Part shown: one piece after another, positions 26,619 through 36,298 of the stretch
How the letters are laid out: every line of letters starts with the position of its first letter
Position numbering within the stretch: the first letter of the stretch is position 1
Assembly (NCBI RefSeq): GCF_014641455.1
Contig: NZ_BMHT01000001.1
Location: 806,001-870,000, forward strand
Direction of reading: 5' to 3'
Length of the DNA stretch: 64,000 nt
Source of the DNA: Hymenobacter cavernae
Lineage (GTDB): Bacteria > Bacteroidota > Bacteroidia > Cytophagales > Hymenobacteraceae
Position numbers and translations under genes: made by a program
The notes under the pieces: generated by a model
Database searches by the model: none
What the model saw: only the letters and a program-made list of their open reading frames with translations
What the model was told of the DNA's origin: nothing

Positions 26619-27077
26619 TTAGAAAAACAAGAAGTGATGCTTCTTCCTGTGCTTGTGTACGAGAGGCTTGCCTTTCGGATCGATACCGGGCGCTGGCCGG
26701 GTTTGGCCGCGTTTTTGGCGGGCAGTACCGATGCGGTTGTCTCTGAACTTGCGCACCGTGAACCCCCCATTGCCTTTCTCAAACTGGCGGGCTGGACCAG
26801 CCGCCCGCCCGAAGCTCGTGTTGGAAGTTCCCCCTGATCGAGCCTCCAAAATTTCCATCTGCTGGTCGCGCTTTACCTGATCGGGGTTCATGCTCATGCG
26901 CCGTTGCATGCGCGCAATATCCGTTGCTGAATCTTTTTTCTTGGACTTGCGCGCGCTGGACTCCATGCCCGGGGCACCCTGCATAACAGAGGTCGAGCGC
27001 GAATCTGAGGTTTGAGCCTGCACGCGCGGAATAAAGAGCAAAGCCGCCAGGGAGGTAGCAGCAATCAGTTTTTTCAT
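26619..27077 (-). CDS. Secreted, strongly basic protein of unknown family
   Basis: 152 residues with a signal peptide (MKKLIAATSLAALLFIPRVQAQ). The mature protein is rich in Arg, Lys, Ser and Gly, lacks Cys, and ends in HKHRKKHHFLFF, a His/Lys cluster before an aromatic tail. No family recognised. The final Phe and aromatic residues recall an outer-membrane or periplasmic protein, but there are too few beta strands for a barrel. Metal or polyanion binding by the tail is a guess. Start at 27077 chosen because the signal peptide begins there. Confidence 0.65.
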   Translation of the reverse strand: MKKLIAATSLAALLFIPRVQAQTSDSRSTSVMQGAPGMESSARKSKKKDSATDIARMQRRMSMNPDQVKRDQQMEILEARSGGTSNTSFGRAAGPARQFEKGNGGFTVRKFRDNRIGTARQKRGQTRPAPGIDPKGKPLVHKHRKKHHFLFF

Positions 27078-27208
27078 GCAACTGGGAAGTAACGGCTGAG
27101 TCGTTGTGTGGCAGAACTGGCAACGCCCAACCCTATGCAAGCCGGCAACGGGCAACCCATGAACTTAGTTTCAAATTACAGCAAAAAGACAACGAGTTGA
27201 TAGACTTA

Positions 27209-27643
27209 TTATTTCCTGCTGCTACCGTTGCGCAGCGCGTCACGGATTTCGGCCAGCAGTACCTGCTCTTTCGTGGGCCCTGGCTCAACGACCGGGGCCG
27301 CTAGGGGCCGCAGCTTGACTCGGTTAGCTACTTTTACGAGCAGGAATACGCAGAAAGCAATGATGATAAAATAGAAAATGGCATTCAGAAACAGGCCATA
27401 GTTGATGGTAGCTGCTCCGGCCGTTTTTGCATCCTCAATGGTTTTGTAAGATTGCCCGTTCAGGGCGAAGAACCAGTTCTTGAAGTCGATGCCGCCGGTT
27501 ACTAAACCTAGGACTGGCATCAGGATATCCTCGGTGAGCGAGGTTACAATCTTGCCGAAAGCTGCGCCAATGATAACGCCGACAGCCAGGTCCAGCACAT
27601 TTCCCTTGGAAATAAATTCCTTGAATTCTGTTATGAAACCCAT
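27209..27643 (-). CDS. mscL: Large-conductance mechanosensitive channel
   Basis: Homopentameric inner-membrane channel that opens under membrane tension to release solutes in osmotic downshock. 144 residues with the full signature: [47 protein letters not shown] (TM1), periplasmic loop, TM2 ([26 protein letters not shown]) and a C-terminal helix ([12 protein letters not shown]). Single gene. Confidence 0.97.
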   Translation of the reverse strand: MGFITEFKEFISKGNVLDLAVGVIIGAAFGKIVTSLTEDILMPVLGLVTGGIDFKNWFFALNGQSYKTIEDAKTAGAATINYGLFLNAIFYFIIIAFCVFLLVKVANRVKLRPLAAPVVEPGPTKEQVLLAEIRDALRNGSSRK

Positions 27644-27822
27644 TAGCTTTTAGTGTTTTAAAGGTGAGCGAATAACGGTTGAGGTAAATGTAATGATTAA
27701 GAAGTCATATGCGCTATATCCTAGGTTAAGGCTTGACAGAGGGCTGCCAACACGGCTATAGTGCTCCTGAACCAGCCGGGTCAGGCACGTAGCGGGCCAA
27801 CAAACTGCCACTGTTTTGCTTC

Positions 27823-27830
27823 TATCTTTG
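27823..27830 (+). promoter_or_regulatory. Putative -7 element of the crotonase gene
   Basis: TATCTTTG, a perfect match to TANNTTTG, 29 nt before the ATG. No clear -33 TTG at standard distance. Confidence 0.5.
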
Positions 27831-27859
27831 CTCCTAATCTGACCTAGCTTTTGCTCTTT

Positions 27860-28648
27860 ATGGCTCTTTTCGAAAACCTTCTGTATGCGCTGGATGGCAC
27901 TTCGGGCATTCTGACTATTACCCTGAACCGCCCAACCAAGCTGAACGCGCTGAACGCCGCAACCATTGAGGACATCCGCCACGCCATGCAGGAGGCGCTG
28001 GATGATGCGCAGGTACGCGGCATCATCCTGACGGGCAGCGGCGAAAAAGCCTTCGTGGCCGGCGCTGATATTGCCGAACTGGCGGGGTTAAACGAAATTA
28101 CCGGCCGCCGGGCGGCGGAGCGCGGCCAGGAAGCATTTTGCCTGATTGAGGAAAGCCCGAAGCCGGTTATTGCCGCCGTGAATGGCTTTGCGCTGGGCGG
28201 CGGCTGCGAACTGGCCATGGCCTGCCACATGCGCGTGGCGTCCGAAAACGCCCGCTTTGGTCAGCCCGAGGTAAACCTAGGTCTGATTCCCGGCTACGGC
28301 GGCACGCAGCGCCTCACGCAACTTATTGACAAAGGCAAAGCGCTGGAGCTGATGCTGACCGGCGACCAGATCAAAGCCGATGAAGCCTTGCGCCTAGGTC
28401 TCGTCAACCACGTTGTGCCGGCCGCGGAACTCCTCCCCTTCTGCCAACAATTGCTCGGACGCATTCTCACCAAGGCACCGCTGGCCGTCGGGCTGGTGAT
28501 TGACTGCGTGAATGCCGCCTTCGACCAGGAGCGCCACGGCTTTCAGGCCGAGGCCAATGCCTTCAGCCGCTGCTGCGGCTCCGAGGATTTCCGCGAAGGC
28601 ACCACCGCCTTTCTGGAGAAGCGCCCGGCGGTTTTTAAGGGTAATTAA
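27860..28648 (+). CDS. Enoyl-CoA hydratase/isomerase (crotonase family)
   Basis: Acts on acyl-CoA, most likely hydrating 2-enoyl-CoA in beta-oxidation or a related degradation path. 262 residues. Seen: LNRPTKLNALNAATIEDI, GSGEKAFVAGADIAEL (oxyanion hole/CoA site), AAVNGFALGGGCELAMACHMRVA with the first catalytic Glu, and FGQPEVNLGLIPGYGGTQRL with the second. Both Glu are present, so true hydratase activity is possible. Start ATG 27860 is preferred to TTG 27851. No other fatty-acid gene is nearby. Confidence 0.92.
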   Translation: MALFENLLYALDGTSGILTITLNRPTKLNALNAATIEDIRHAMQEALDDAQVRGIILTGSGEKAFVAGADIAELAGLNEITGRRAAERGQEAFCLIEESPKPVIAAVNGFALGGGCELAMACHMRVASENARFGQPEVNLGLIPGYGGTQRLTQLIDKGKALELMLTGDQIKADEALRLGLVNHVVPAAELLPFCQQLLGRILTKAPLAVGLVIDCVNAAFDQERHGFQAEANAFSRCCGSEDFREGTTAFLEKRPAVFKGN

Positions 28649-28716
28649 GAAGTAAAAGTAACCCTACAGGTGTTTGTCTCGCTGACATTGGCCTACCTAG
28701 GTTTTAATCTATCCGG

Positions 28717-30237
28717 ATGAGTGTAGCCAAGAAGCTGGCAGGCCAAACGGCCGTGTACGGCGTGAGTAGTATTCTGGGGCGGGTGTTGTCGTATCTGCTG
28801 GTGCCCGTGTATACGGCCCGGTTTGCTGCGGCTGAATACGGCGTCGTGACCGGCCTGTATGCCTACGTATCGTTCCTGAACGTGCTGTTCACCTACGGCA
28901 TGGAAACGACCTACTTCCGCTTTGCCAACCGCCCCGGCACCGACCGCAAGCGTCTCTACAACGAAGTGCTCAGCTTGCTGCTTGTGAGCAGCATCGTGCT
29001 GTCGGGTTTGCTGGTGCTCATTGCCAAGCCGCTCATGCAGTTCATGAGCCTGCCGCCCGAGCAAAGCATCTACGCTGTCTGGATTGCCCTGATCCTAGGT
29101 GTGGATGCCCTTGCGGCTATTCCCTATGCCAGGCTGCGGCTGGAGAACAAGGCGGGCAAGTTTGCGGCCATCCGCATGACCAATATTCTGCTCTACGTTG
29201 GCCTGAACCTGTTCTTCATCGTGCTCTGCCCGGATATACTGGAGGGCAAGTACCTGACGGCTTTGAAGCCGTTGATAGCAACTGTTTACAACCCGAGTAT
29301 AGGCGTCGGCTATGTGTTTTTGTCGAACCTGGCGGCCAGCGTCATCACCTTGCTTCTCCTAGGTAAAGAGCTGACCGACTTCCGGTTCCGCCTGAACCTA
29401 GAGCCGCTGCGGCCGATGTTGAAGTATGCCTATCCCATTATGCTGATGGGCTTGGCCGGTATGGTCAACGAAACGCTCGACCGGATTTTGTTGGGCTGGT
29501 GGCTGCCAAAGGGGTTCTATCCTGGGCAGTCAAGTCTGGCGGCGGTGGGCGTATACGGCGCTTGCTACAAGCTCAGCATCTTCATGTCGCTCGTCATTCA
29601 GGCGTTCCGCTATGCGGCCGAGCCGTTCTTTTTTGCCCAAAGCACCGAGAAGAACTCGCCGGCTACTTTCGCTATGGTGATGAAGTGGTTTACGCTGAGC
29701 TGCGCGGTTATTTTCGTATTCATCAGTATTAATATTGAGGATTTCAGCCTGCTTTTCCTGCGCCGGCCCGAATACCGCGAAGGCGTAAGCGTAGTTCCTA
29801 TCCTGCTGCTGGCCAACCTGTTCCTGGGTGTTTATTACAACCTCTCGGTGTGGTTTAAGCTGACGGACAAAACCTACTTCGGCACCTACATTTCCTTCGG
29901 CGGCGCCCTGCTCACCATTGCCCTCAATTTTCTGCTGATTCCGCTGCTCGGCTACATGGGCTCGGCCCTCACGACCCTGGCCTGCTACTTCATGATGGCG
30001 GCCGTGTGCTGGTACCTAGGCAATTACCACTTCCCGGTACCTTATCCAATGGCGCGGCTGCTGAGCTGGCTGTTGCTCGCCGTTGGGCTGGTGGCGGTTT
30101 CGTGGTTTATCTCCGTAGCTGATTTCTGGCTACGCCATGCCTTTCACGCGGTACTTAGCCTAGCTTTCGTGGGGCTGATTTATTTGGTTGAGCGCCCGCG
30201 AAAAAGCACGCCCACACCCGCGCTGACCAGAAAATAG
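28717..30237 (+). CDS. Polysaccharide/lipid flippase of the MOP superfamily
   Basis: 506 residues and about 14 membrane segments. The N-terminus [35 protein letters not shown] is typical of Wzx-like polysaccharide exporters (MOP superfamily), which flip lipid-linked sugars across the inner membrane. Further membrane segments follow regularly, with short loops of positive charge. Substrate unknown. It starts 69 bp after the crotonase gene, perhaps in one transcript, though no functional link is evident. Confidence 0.85.
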   Translation: MSVAKKLAGQTAVYGVSSILGRVLSYLLVPVYTARFAAAEYGVVTGLYAYVSFLNVLFTYGMETTYFRFANRPGTDRKRLYNEVLSLLLVSSIVLSGLLVLIAKPLMQFMSLPPEQSIYAVWIALILGVDALAAIPYARLRLENKAGKFAAIRMTNILLYVGLNLFFIVLCPDILEGKYLTALKPLIATVYNPSIGVGYVFLSNLAASVITLLLLGKELTDFRFRLNLEPLRPMLKYAYPIMLMGLAGMVNETLDRILLGWWLPKGFYPGQSSLAAVGVYGACYKLSIFMSLVIQAFRYAAEPFFFAQSTEKNSPATFAMVMKWFTLSCAVIFVFISINIEDFSLLFLRRPEYREGVSVVPILLLANLFLGVYYNLSVWFKLTDKTYFGTYISFGGALLTIALNFLLIPLLGYMGSALTTLACYFMMAAVCWYLGNYHFPVPYPMARLLSWLLLAVGLVAVSWFISVADFWLRHAFHAVLSLAFVGLIYLVERPRKSTPTPALTRK

Positions 30238-30313
30238 ACCTAGGTTCGGAGGCGTTGTATCATGTAAACATTCAAAATCTTCCGCGCGGGCGCTCCTGAC
30301 ATCAGGTTCGGTC

Positions 30314-30321
30314 TATCTTTG
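30314..30321 (+). promoter_or_regulatory. Putative -7 element of dut
   Basis: TATCTTTG, 34 nt before the dut ATG; a -33 TTG is not clear. Confidence 0.5.
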
Positions 30322-30355
30322 TCGCGAAGCCCGGCAACTGCCCCCTTATTTATCC

Positions 30356-30790
<435 letters not shown>

Positions 30791-30932
30791 CGCACAGCAT
30801 ACCTAGGTTTGGGCCGACCTTTCAGCTCATCTTCCGTATTACTGCCAGGTTTCACTTCTTTGCCAGAATTTCCTTTCTTACCTGCCCACAGCAAAATCTC
30901 ACCTCACATCTTCTATTATCACCTTCACGACT

Positions 30933-31943
30933 ATGAAAATCATCGTTCCGATGGCCGGCATGGGCAAGCGCATGCGTCCACACACACTTACGGTACCCAA
31001 ACCGCTTATTCCGATTGCAGGCAAACCCATCGTGCAGCGCCTGGTGGAAGATATTGCCAAAGTGTGCGGTGAACAAGTCGATGAAGTAGCCTTTATCATT
31101 GGCCACTTCGGCGAAACGGTGGAAAAGAGCCTGGTGCAGATTGCCGAATCGGTGGGCGCCAAAGGCTCTATATATTACCAGGACGAGCCCCTAGGTACGG
31201 CCCACGCTATTCTAGCTGCTAAAGATTCGCTCAGCGGCCCACTAGTAGTAGCTTTCGCCGATACTCTATTTAAAGCTGATTTTACGCTGGACAGCTCCGC
31301 CGCTGGCACCATCTGGGTGCAGCGCGTCGATGACCCGAAGCCTTTCGGCGTAGTAAAGCTGAACGATAACGGCGAAATCACGGACTTCGTGGAGAAGCCC
31401 GAAGAGTTCGTGTCGGACCTAGCTATCATCGGCATCTACTACTTCCAGGACGGTGCTTACCTGCGCGACGAGCTTCAATATCTGCTCGACAACGACATCA
31501 AGGACAAAGGGGAGTACCAACTCACCAACGCCTTGGAAAACATGAAAAACAAAGGCACCACCTTCGTGCCTGGCCGCGTAACGGAATGGCTCGACTGCGG
31601 CAACAAAGACGCTACCGTGTACACGAACCAGCGTTACCTGGAGTATTTGCAGGAACGCGGCGAAAACCTGGTAGCAGAATCCGCCAAGGTGACTAACAGC
31701 GTACTGATTCAGCCGGTGTACATCGGCGAGGGCGTTATCATCACCGATTCCGTGGTAGGACCGCACGTCTCCATTGGGAACCAAGCCAACGTACGCGGCT
31801 CGGTAGTTTCCAATTCTATCGTGCAGCAGTCGGCTAATGTGCTTCACACGACGGTAACTAACTCAATGATTGGTAACTTCGCTACCGTAGCCAGCACGCC
31901 CAAAGACCTGAGCCTAGGTGACTATAACACGCTGCGCGTGTGA
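30933..31943 (+). CDS. Sugar-phosphate nucleotidyltransferase with left-handed beta-helix tail
   Basis: Transfers a nucleotide from NTP to a sugar 1-phosphate to supply activated sugar for envelope glycans. 336 residues: the N-terminal domain begins with IIVPMAGMGKRMRPHTLTVPKPLIPIAGKPIV (G-x-G-x-R...K signature), followed by DEPLGTAHAI, FADTLF and FVEKPEE; the C-terminus (about 245-325) has hexapeptide-type repeats (VTNSVLIQPVYIGEGVIITDSVVGPHVSIGNQANVRGSVV). Thymidylyl- or guanylyltransferase cannot be told apart here. Likely monocistronic. Confidence 0.9.
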   Translation: MKIIVPMAGMGKRMRPHTLTVPKPLIPIAGKPIVQRLVEDIAKVCGEQVDEVAFIIGHFGETVEKSLVQIAESVGAKGSIYYQDEPLGTAHAILAAKDSLSGPLVVAFADTLFKADFTLDSSAAGTIWVQRVDDPKPFGVVKLNDNGEITDFVEKPEEFVSDLAIIGIYYFQDGAYLRDELQYLLDNDIKDKGEYQLTNALENMKNKGTTFVPGRVTEWLDCGNKDATVYTNQRYLEYLQERGENLVAESAKVTNSVLIQPVYIGEGVIITDSVVGPHVSIGNQANVRGSVVSNSIVQQSANVLHTTVTNSMIGNFATVASTPKDLSLGDYNTLRV

Positions 31944-31955
31944 TATTTTTGTTGC

Positions 31956-31985
31956 TTGTGACGTTATCAGGAGCGCGGATCTTTG
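31956..31985 (+). promoter_or_regulatory. Promoter of the TPR-DUF4292-EnvC operon
   Basis: TTG at 31956-31958, 19-nt spacer, and GATCTTTG at 31978-31985 (first base of the -7 box off consensus). It gives a leader of about 65 nt. Confidence 0.55.
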
Positions 31986-32054
31986 CTTGCCTAGTTTCGT
32001 AGTTGGCTTAACTCCTTTTCCGAATGGCGGACAACGGTCCGCGCTCTTGCGTCC

Positions 32055-33863
32055 ATGAGTCGTTTTTCACTTTCTATTTTCCTGTTCCTGAGCGTACTGG
32101 TCGTTCCTGCCAGCTATGCGCAGCAGACCAGTGCTGGCTCGGAGGCAGCTACGCCCAAGCCGCGCAAGCTCAGCCGCAAGGAGCGCAAAGAGCTAGCACA
32201 CCGCGCCGAACTAGAGTCGGTGAAGCAGCAGGCGCAGCCCCTTTCGGAAAAGGACCGCGAGATGAGCGAATCCTTTTTCGTGGATGGGGTGAAATACCTG
32301 ATGCTGGAGGATTACAATAAGGCGTTGGAGCGTTTGCTGAAAGCCTACGCCCTGAACCCCGGCAACGCCGCCATCAACTACAAGATTGCGGAAACTAACT
32401 TACTGAGCGGCAACTACAAAGACGCGACTAATTTCGCCAACGCCGCCGTAAAGCTAGATCCTAAGAACGCCTACTATTACATCTTACTGGCCCAGATTTA
32501 TACCAGCCAGAAGCAGTTCGACCAAGCGGCCAAGGTGTATACCAGCCTCATTCGCGACGTACCAAACTCGGGCTACTACCTCTTCAACCTAGCCGACCTG
32601 TACATGGCCCAGGGTAAGCTGAACGAGGCGCTGGCTACGTTTGATCAGGCCGAAAAGCAGTTTGGACCTATTGATGAGGTATCGTTTAAAAAGCAGCAGA
32701 TTTATCTGAAGCAGAACAACCTCGATAAGGCGTTAAAGGAGGGCGAAACCCTCATTACCACAAATCCGGAGGAAATACGCTACGTGTTGGCGCAGGCCGA
32801 GCTGTACGCTTCCAATAACCGCCTCCCCGATGCGATTCGCGTAGCGCAGCAAGCCCTTAAGCAGGACCCCGATAACCCACAAGCGCGAATGATTCTGGCC
32901 GACGTGTACCGGCAGCAAGGCAACGCGCCCGAATCGGAAAAGCAGATCAAGCAGGCGTTTGAAAGTCCGGCCTTGGACATTGACGACAAGGTTCATATCC
33001 TGGTTGACTACATCCGTCAATTGCCCAACCCTAAGCTTGAACAAACGGCGCTGGACCTAGCTTCTATCACAACGCGGGTACATCCAAAAGAGCCGAAAGC
33101 CTACGCTGTGGCTGGTGATATCCAGACGATTACTGACCATAAAAAAGAGGCCCGCGACACGTATCTGAAGGCTATTCAGCTCGATAATTCTAAGTTTCAG
33201 TTGTGGCAGCAAGTCGTGCTCATCGATGCCGAGTTGAACCAGACGGATTCGCTGCTACATCATTCGGAGCGGGCGCTGGAGTTATTTCCGAACCAAGCTT
33301 CGCTCTGGTTCTACAATGGCGTTGGCTATATTCTCAGCAAGCAGCCGGCCAAGGGAGTGAAGTCGCTGGAATACGGCCGTAAGCTAGCTACCGACAACCC
33401 CGAGCTATTGGCGCAGTTCAATACGCAGCTCGGCGATGCTTACCACGAGCTGAAGGACAACGTTAAGTCGGATGCTGCCTACGAAGCGGCCCTAGCTTTC
33501 GACGCCAACAACGCGCAGGCGCTGAATAACTACAGCTACTTCCTATCGTTGCGTGGCGAAAAGCTCGACAAGGCCAAAGAAATGGCGGGCAAGCTGGTCA
33601 AGCAATTTCCCGACAACGACACTTACCTTGATACGTACGCTTGGGTACTCTACAAGCAAAAAGACTACAACGGCGCCCGCCAGAGCCTGGAAAAGGCGCT
33701 GAAAACATCCAAGGACGCCACCATCGTAGAGCACTACGGTGATGTGCTCTATCAATTGGGCGACCAAGAAAAAGCGCTGGCACAATGGCAGCGCGCTAAG
33801 GCCATCGGGGGTGCATCACCCTTAGTTGACCGTAAGATTAAAGAAAAAAAGCTGTATGAATAG
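32055..33863 (+). CDS. Secreted tetratricopeptide-repeat protein
   Basis: 602 residues: signal peptide (to about residue 23, PASYAQ), a Lys/Glu-rich segment, then TPR units over most of the protein, for example YNKALERLLKAYALNPGNAAINYKIAE, YKDATNFANAAVKLDPKNAYYYILLAQIYTSQKQFDQAAKVY and, near the C-terminus, KDYNGARQSLEKALKTSKDATIVEHYGDVLYQLGDQEKALAQWQRA. Presumably a periplasmic scaffold. Its last 8 bp overlap the start of the DUF4292 gene, and that gene overlaps the EnvC-like gene, so the three are translationally linked. Confidence 0.9.
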   Translation: MSRFSLSIFLFLSVLVVPASYAQQTSAGSEAATPKPRKLSRKERKELAHRAELESVKQQAQPLSEKDREMSESFFVDGVKYLMLEDYNKALERLLKAYALNPGNAAINYKIAETNLLSGNYKDATNFANAAVKLDPKNAYYYILLAQIYTSQKQFDQAAKVYTSLIRDVPNSGYYLFNLADLYMAQGKLNEALATFDQAEKQFGPIDEVSFKKQQIYLKQNNLDKALKEGETLITTNPEEIRYVLAQAELYASNNRLPDAIRVAQQALKQDPDNPQARMILADVYRQQGNAPESEKQIKQAFESPALDIDDKVHILVDYIRQLPNPKLEQTALDLASITTRVHPKEPKAYAVAGDIQTITDHKKEARDTYLKAIQLDNSKFQLWQQVVLIDAELNQTDSLLHHSERALELFPNQASLWFYNGVGYILSKQPAKGVKSLEYGRKLATDNPELLAQFNTQLGDAYHELKDNVKSDAAYEAALAFDANNAQALNNYSYFLSLRGEKLDKAKEMAGKLVKQFPDNDTYLDTYAWVLYKQKDYNGARQSLEKALKTSKDATIVEHYGDVLYQLGDQEKALAQWQRAKAIGGASPLVDRKIKEKKLYE

Positions 33864-34632
33864 ATGCTTTCTGCTGGTGTTGCTTCTCTCGGTTTTCCTA
33901 ATGGGAAGCTGCGCTCGCAAGGCCGTTCCCACTACTTCGAAAGGTCCAACAACTTCGGCGCCCGCAGCAGATGTTGCCCGTGCGACTAACGTAGATTTCC
34001 GCTACCTCTCCGCCAAGGGCAAGGCGCAGATTGACCAGGAAGGCAACAAGCTGCCGACGGCCAACATCACGTTGCGAGTGCGCAAAGACAGCATCATCTG
34101 GCTCTCGGTTTCGGTGGCGGGTTTTGAAGGTGCCCGCGCTTATATCACCCGCGACTCGGTGCGTGTACTCAACAAGCTACAGCGCGAGTACTACGCCGGC
34201 GACTTTGCTTACCTGAGCCAGCGCCTGAACGTGCCTGTCACTTTCGATCAGGTGCAGGCCATCCTGCTCGGCAACTATCTGCTGGCGCCGGCCGGTGCTA
34301 CGCCCACCGTCACGACGGAAGGGAACAACCAGCGGGTGCAGTTTCAGCAAGCTAGCTTGCTGGTGGAGCAACTGATCAACCTAGGTCAGCAGAAAGTCCA
34401 GAAGCTCAACGTGCGCGATTCGCAAAGCCAGAACAACGTCACGGTTGACTTCAACGATTTCCGCCCTGTCGCGCCTAGCAATCAGCTGTTTGCCTACAAC
34501 GTGGTGCTTCAGATTCAGCAGGCGCAAGGGCCGGCTTCTTCGGCCACTATCACCTACCGCAACGTGGACGTAGACAAGGAGCGTCTGGCTTTTCCGTTCT
34601 CCGTGCCTTCTGGTTATGCGCGGAAAAAGTAA
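33856..34632 (+). CDS. DUF4292 lipoprotein
   Basis: 258 residues. Lipoprotein signal with lipobox FLMGSC (Cys19). The mature domain (FRYLSAKGKAQIDQEGNKLPTANITLRVRKDSIIWLSVSVAGFEGARAYITRDSVRVLNKLQREYYAGDFAYLSQRLNVPVTFDQVQAILLGN) matches the DUF4292 pattern, which is reminiscent of the LolA/LolB-like half-barrel fold. A role in moving lipid or lipoprotein toward the outer membrane is inferred from that resemblance. ATG 33856 overlaps the preceding stop; the gene itself overlaps the EnvC-like gene by 17 bp. Confidence 0.85.
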   Translation: MNRCFLLVLLLSVFLMGSCARKAVPTTSKGPTTSAPAADVARATNVDFRYLSAKGKAQIDQEGNKLPTANITLRVRKDSIIWLSVSVAGFEGARAYITRDSVRVLNKLQREYYAGDFAYLSQRLNVPVTFDQVQAILLGNYLLAPAGATPTVTTEGNNQRVQFQQASLLVEQLINLGQQKVQKLNVRDSQSQNNVTVDFNDFRPVAPSNQLFAYNVVLQIQQAQGPASSATITYRNVDVDKERLAFPFSVPSGYARKK

Positions 34633-35971
34633 AAGCTGGGGCATTTGGGTGGTTGCCGGTTTGCTGATCCTAGGTCAGGTCACGATGCCATTGGCCCAGC
34701 AACGTCGGCGCCCGACTTCAACAGCCAAAACGAAGGCTCAGCTGCAACGGGAGCGCCGCGCGACGTTGAAGCGCATCAGCGAAACCAGCCGCATACTTGC
34801 CCAGACCCAGAAGCAAAAAGAAGCATCCCTGGGCCAGCTCAACGCCCTGAAGGAAAAGCTGACGGTGCAGCAAGGCGTTATCCGTAATATTTCCTCGGAG
34901 TTGAAGTACATCGAATCGGATGTGCAGCAGACGGAAACGCAAGTACAGCACACTTCGCAGAGCCTGAAGCAGTTGCAGGAAGAGTACGGTCGTCTAGTAT
35001 ACGCCTCGTCCAAAACGGCGAACAGCTACAACCGCATCATGTTCCTGTTTGCGGCGGAGTCGTTCAACCAGTTTATGCAACGACTGCGCTACGTGCGCCA
35101 GTATTCGGAAGTACGCTGGGACCAAGCCGCCCAGATTGCCAGCACGCAGCAGCGCCTGACGCAGCAGCTCACGGGCCTTACGGAAAAAAAGCAGGAGAAA
35201 AGCAGCCTGCTCAACACCCAGCTTTCCGAAAACCGCAACCTGATTACGCTCAAGACGCAGCAGGATCAAGTTGTTACGCAACTCAGTCAGCAGGAGGAGC
35301 AACTCCGCCGCGAGCTAGCCGAGCGCCAGCAAGCCGTCGTGCGGCTTGATAATTTGATTGCCCAGCGCGTACGGGAGGAAATTGCCCGCGCGGCCCGCGC
35401 CGCGGCCGCTCGTGCGGCCCGTACGGCCGCCGCCCGCAACAGCGGCACACGTCGCAGCCCAAGCGCCACCAGCCGCAACAATGCCGCGGAAGAGGCTGCC
35501 GTAGCCGCCGCCGAGCGTGTTGATCGGGTAACGCTCACGCCCGAAGCTGCGGTGCTCTCCTCTTCCTTCGCCGATAACCGTGGCCGGCTATTGTGGCCAG
35601 TGGCGCGTGGTTTTATCTCCCAGCACTTTGGCCGGCACGCGCACCCCGTGCTCAAGCATGTGGTGGTGGAAAACCGCGGCATTGACATTCAGACCAGCGC
35701 CGGCGAACCGGTGCGCGCTATTTTCAATGGTAAGGTACTCACCATCGCCAACATTGCTGGTATGAATAACATTGTCATGATTCAGCACGGTGAGTACTTC
35801 ACGGTATACGCGAAGCTGCGCAGTGTGAGCGTGAGTGAAGGTGAGCAAGTGCAGATGCGGCAGCAGATTGGCACCATATATACCAACGGCGAAGGCACTT
35901 CCGAGCTACAGTTTCAGGTATGGCGCAACAGTGCTAACCTCAACCCGGAGAATTGGCTGGGCCATAAATAA
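34616..35971 (+). CDS. EnvC-like murein hydrolase activator (degenerate M23 domain)
   Basis: 451 residues: signal peptide, a long coiled coil (about 35-240), an Arg/Ala-rich low-complexity linker (about 255-300) and a LytM/M23 domain (about 325-451). In the M23 domain the metal motif that is usually H-x-G-x-D reads NRGIDI, and the usual YAHL reads YAKL, so two zinc-binding His are missing. That is also true of E. coli EnvC, which lacks hydrolase activity and activates amidases during cell separation. I therefore call an EnvC-like activator, not an active endopeptidase. The C-terminus SELQFQVWRNSANLNPENWLG fits the family. Confidence 0.87.
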   Translation: MRGKSKSWGIWVVAGLLILGQVTMPLAQQRRRPTSTAKTKAQLQRERRATLKRISETSRILAQTQKQKEASLGQLNALKEKLTVQQGVIRNISSELKYIESDVQQTETQVQHTSQSLKQLQEEYGRLVYASSKTANSYNRIMFLFAAESFNQFMQRLRYVRQYSEVRWDQAAQIASTQQRLTQQLTGLTEKKQEKSSLLNTQLSENRNLITLKTQQDQVVTQLSQQEEQLRRELAERQQAVVRLDNLIAQRVREEIARAARAAAARAARTAAARNSGTRRSPSATSRNNAAEEAAVAAAERVDRVTLTPEAAVLSSSFADNRGRLLWPVARGFISQHFGRHAHPVLKHVVVENRGIDIQTSAGEPVRAIFNGKVLTIANIAGMNNIVMIQHGEYFTVYAKLRSVSVSEGEQVQMRQQIGTIYTNGEGTSELQFQVWRNSANLNPENWLGHK

Positions 35972-36298
35972 GAGCGCAGCATGGCGGCCTCTTTTCTTTT
36001 CAGGACTTCCAACCTAGGCTGTTCCGAAAGAAGAGCCTCCTAAATAGCCTGGCATAAAAAAACACCGTACAGCATACGGTGCCTTTCCAAGCTATGAAAA
36101 CAAACTTAGCTAACGAAAGCTCTTCAGTACTTAAAAGGCGGCAGCCCCAATCAGCCTACAAAGTTCTTCCGCTAACATTCCGAAAGATAGGAAAAGGCCT
36201 AGGTTAAACGAAGAGCAATTCGGCCAAATAACATTTTTTCTCGACTAGCTGGCTTATTTTGCCCGCTAGTGATTTGCTGGATAGCACCATTTCAGGAA
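35972..36298. other. Non-coding gap between convergent genes
   Basis: 327 bp without a credible gene. It contains the minus-strand terminator at 36056-36081 and a CCTAGG word at 36014 and 36198. Nothing else recognised. Confidence 0.5.
36056..36081 (-). terminator. Terminator on the minus strand
   Basis: CACCGTA (36063-36069) / TACGGTG (36075-36081), with seven A on the plus-strand left side, i.e. a U-run on minus-strand RNA. It would end transcripts from the GAF-LytTR gene about 220 nt past its stop. Confidence 0.65.
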
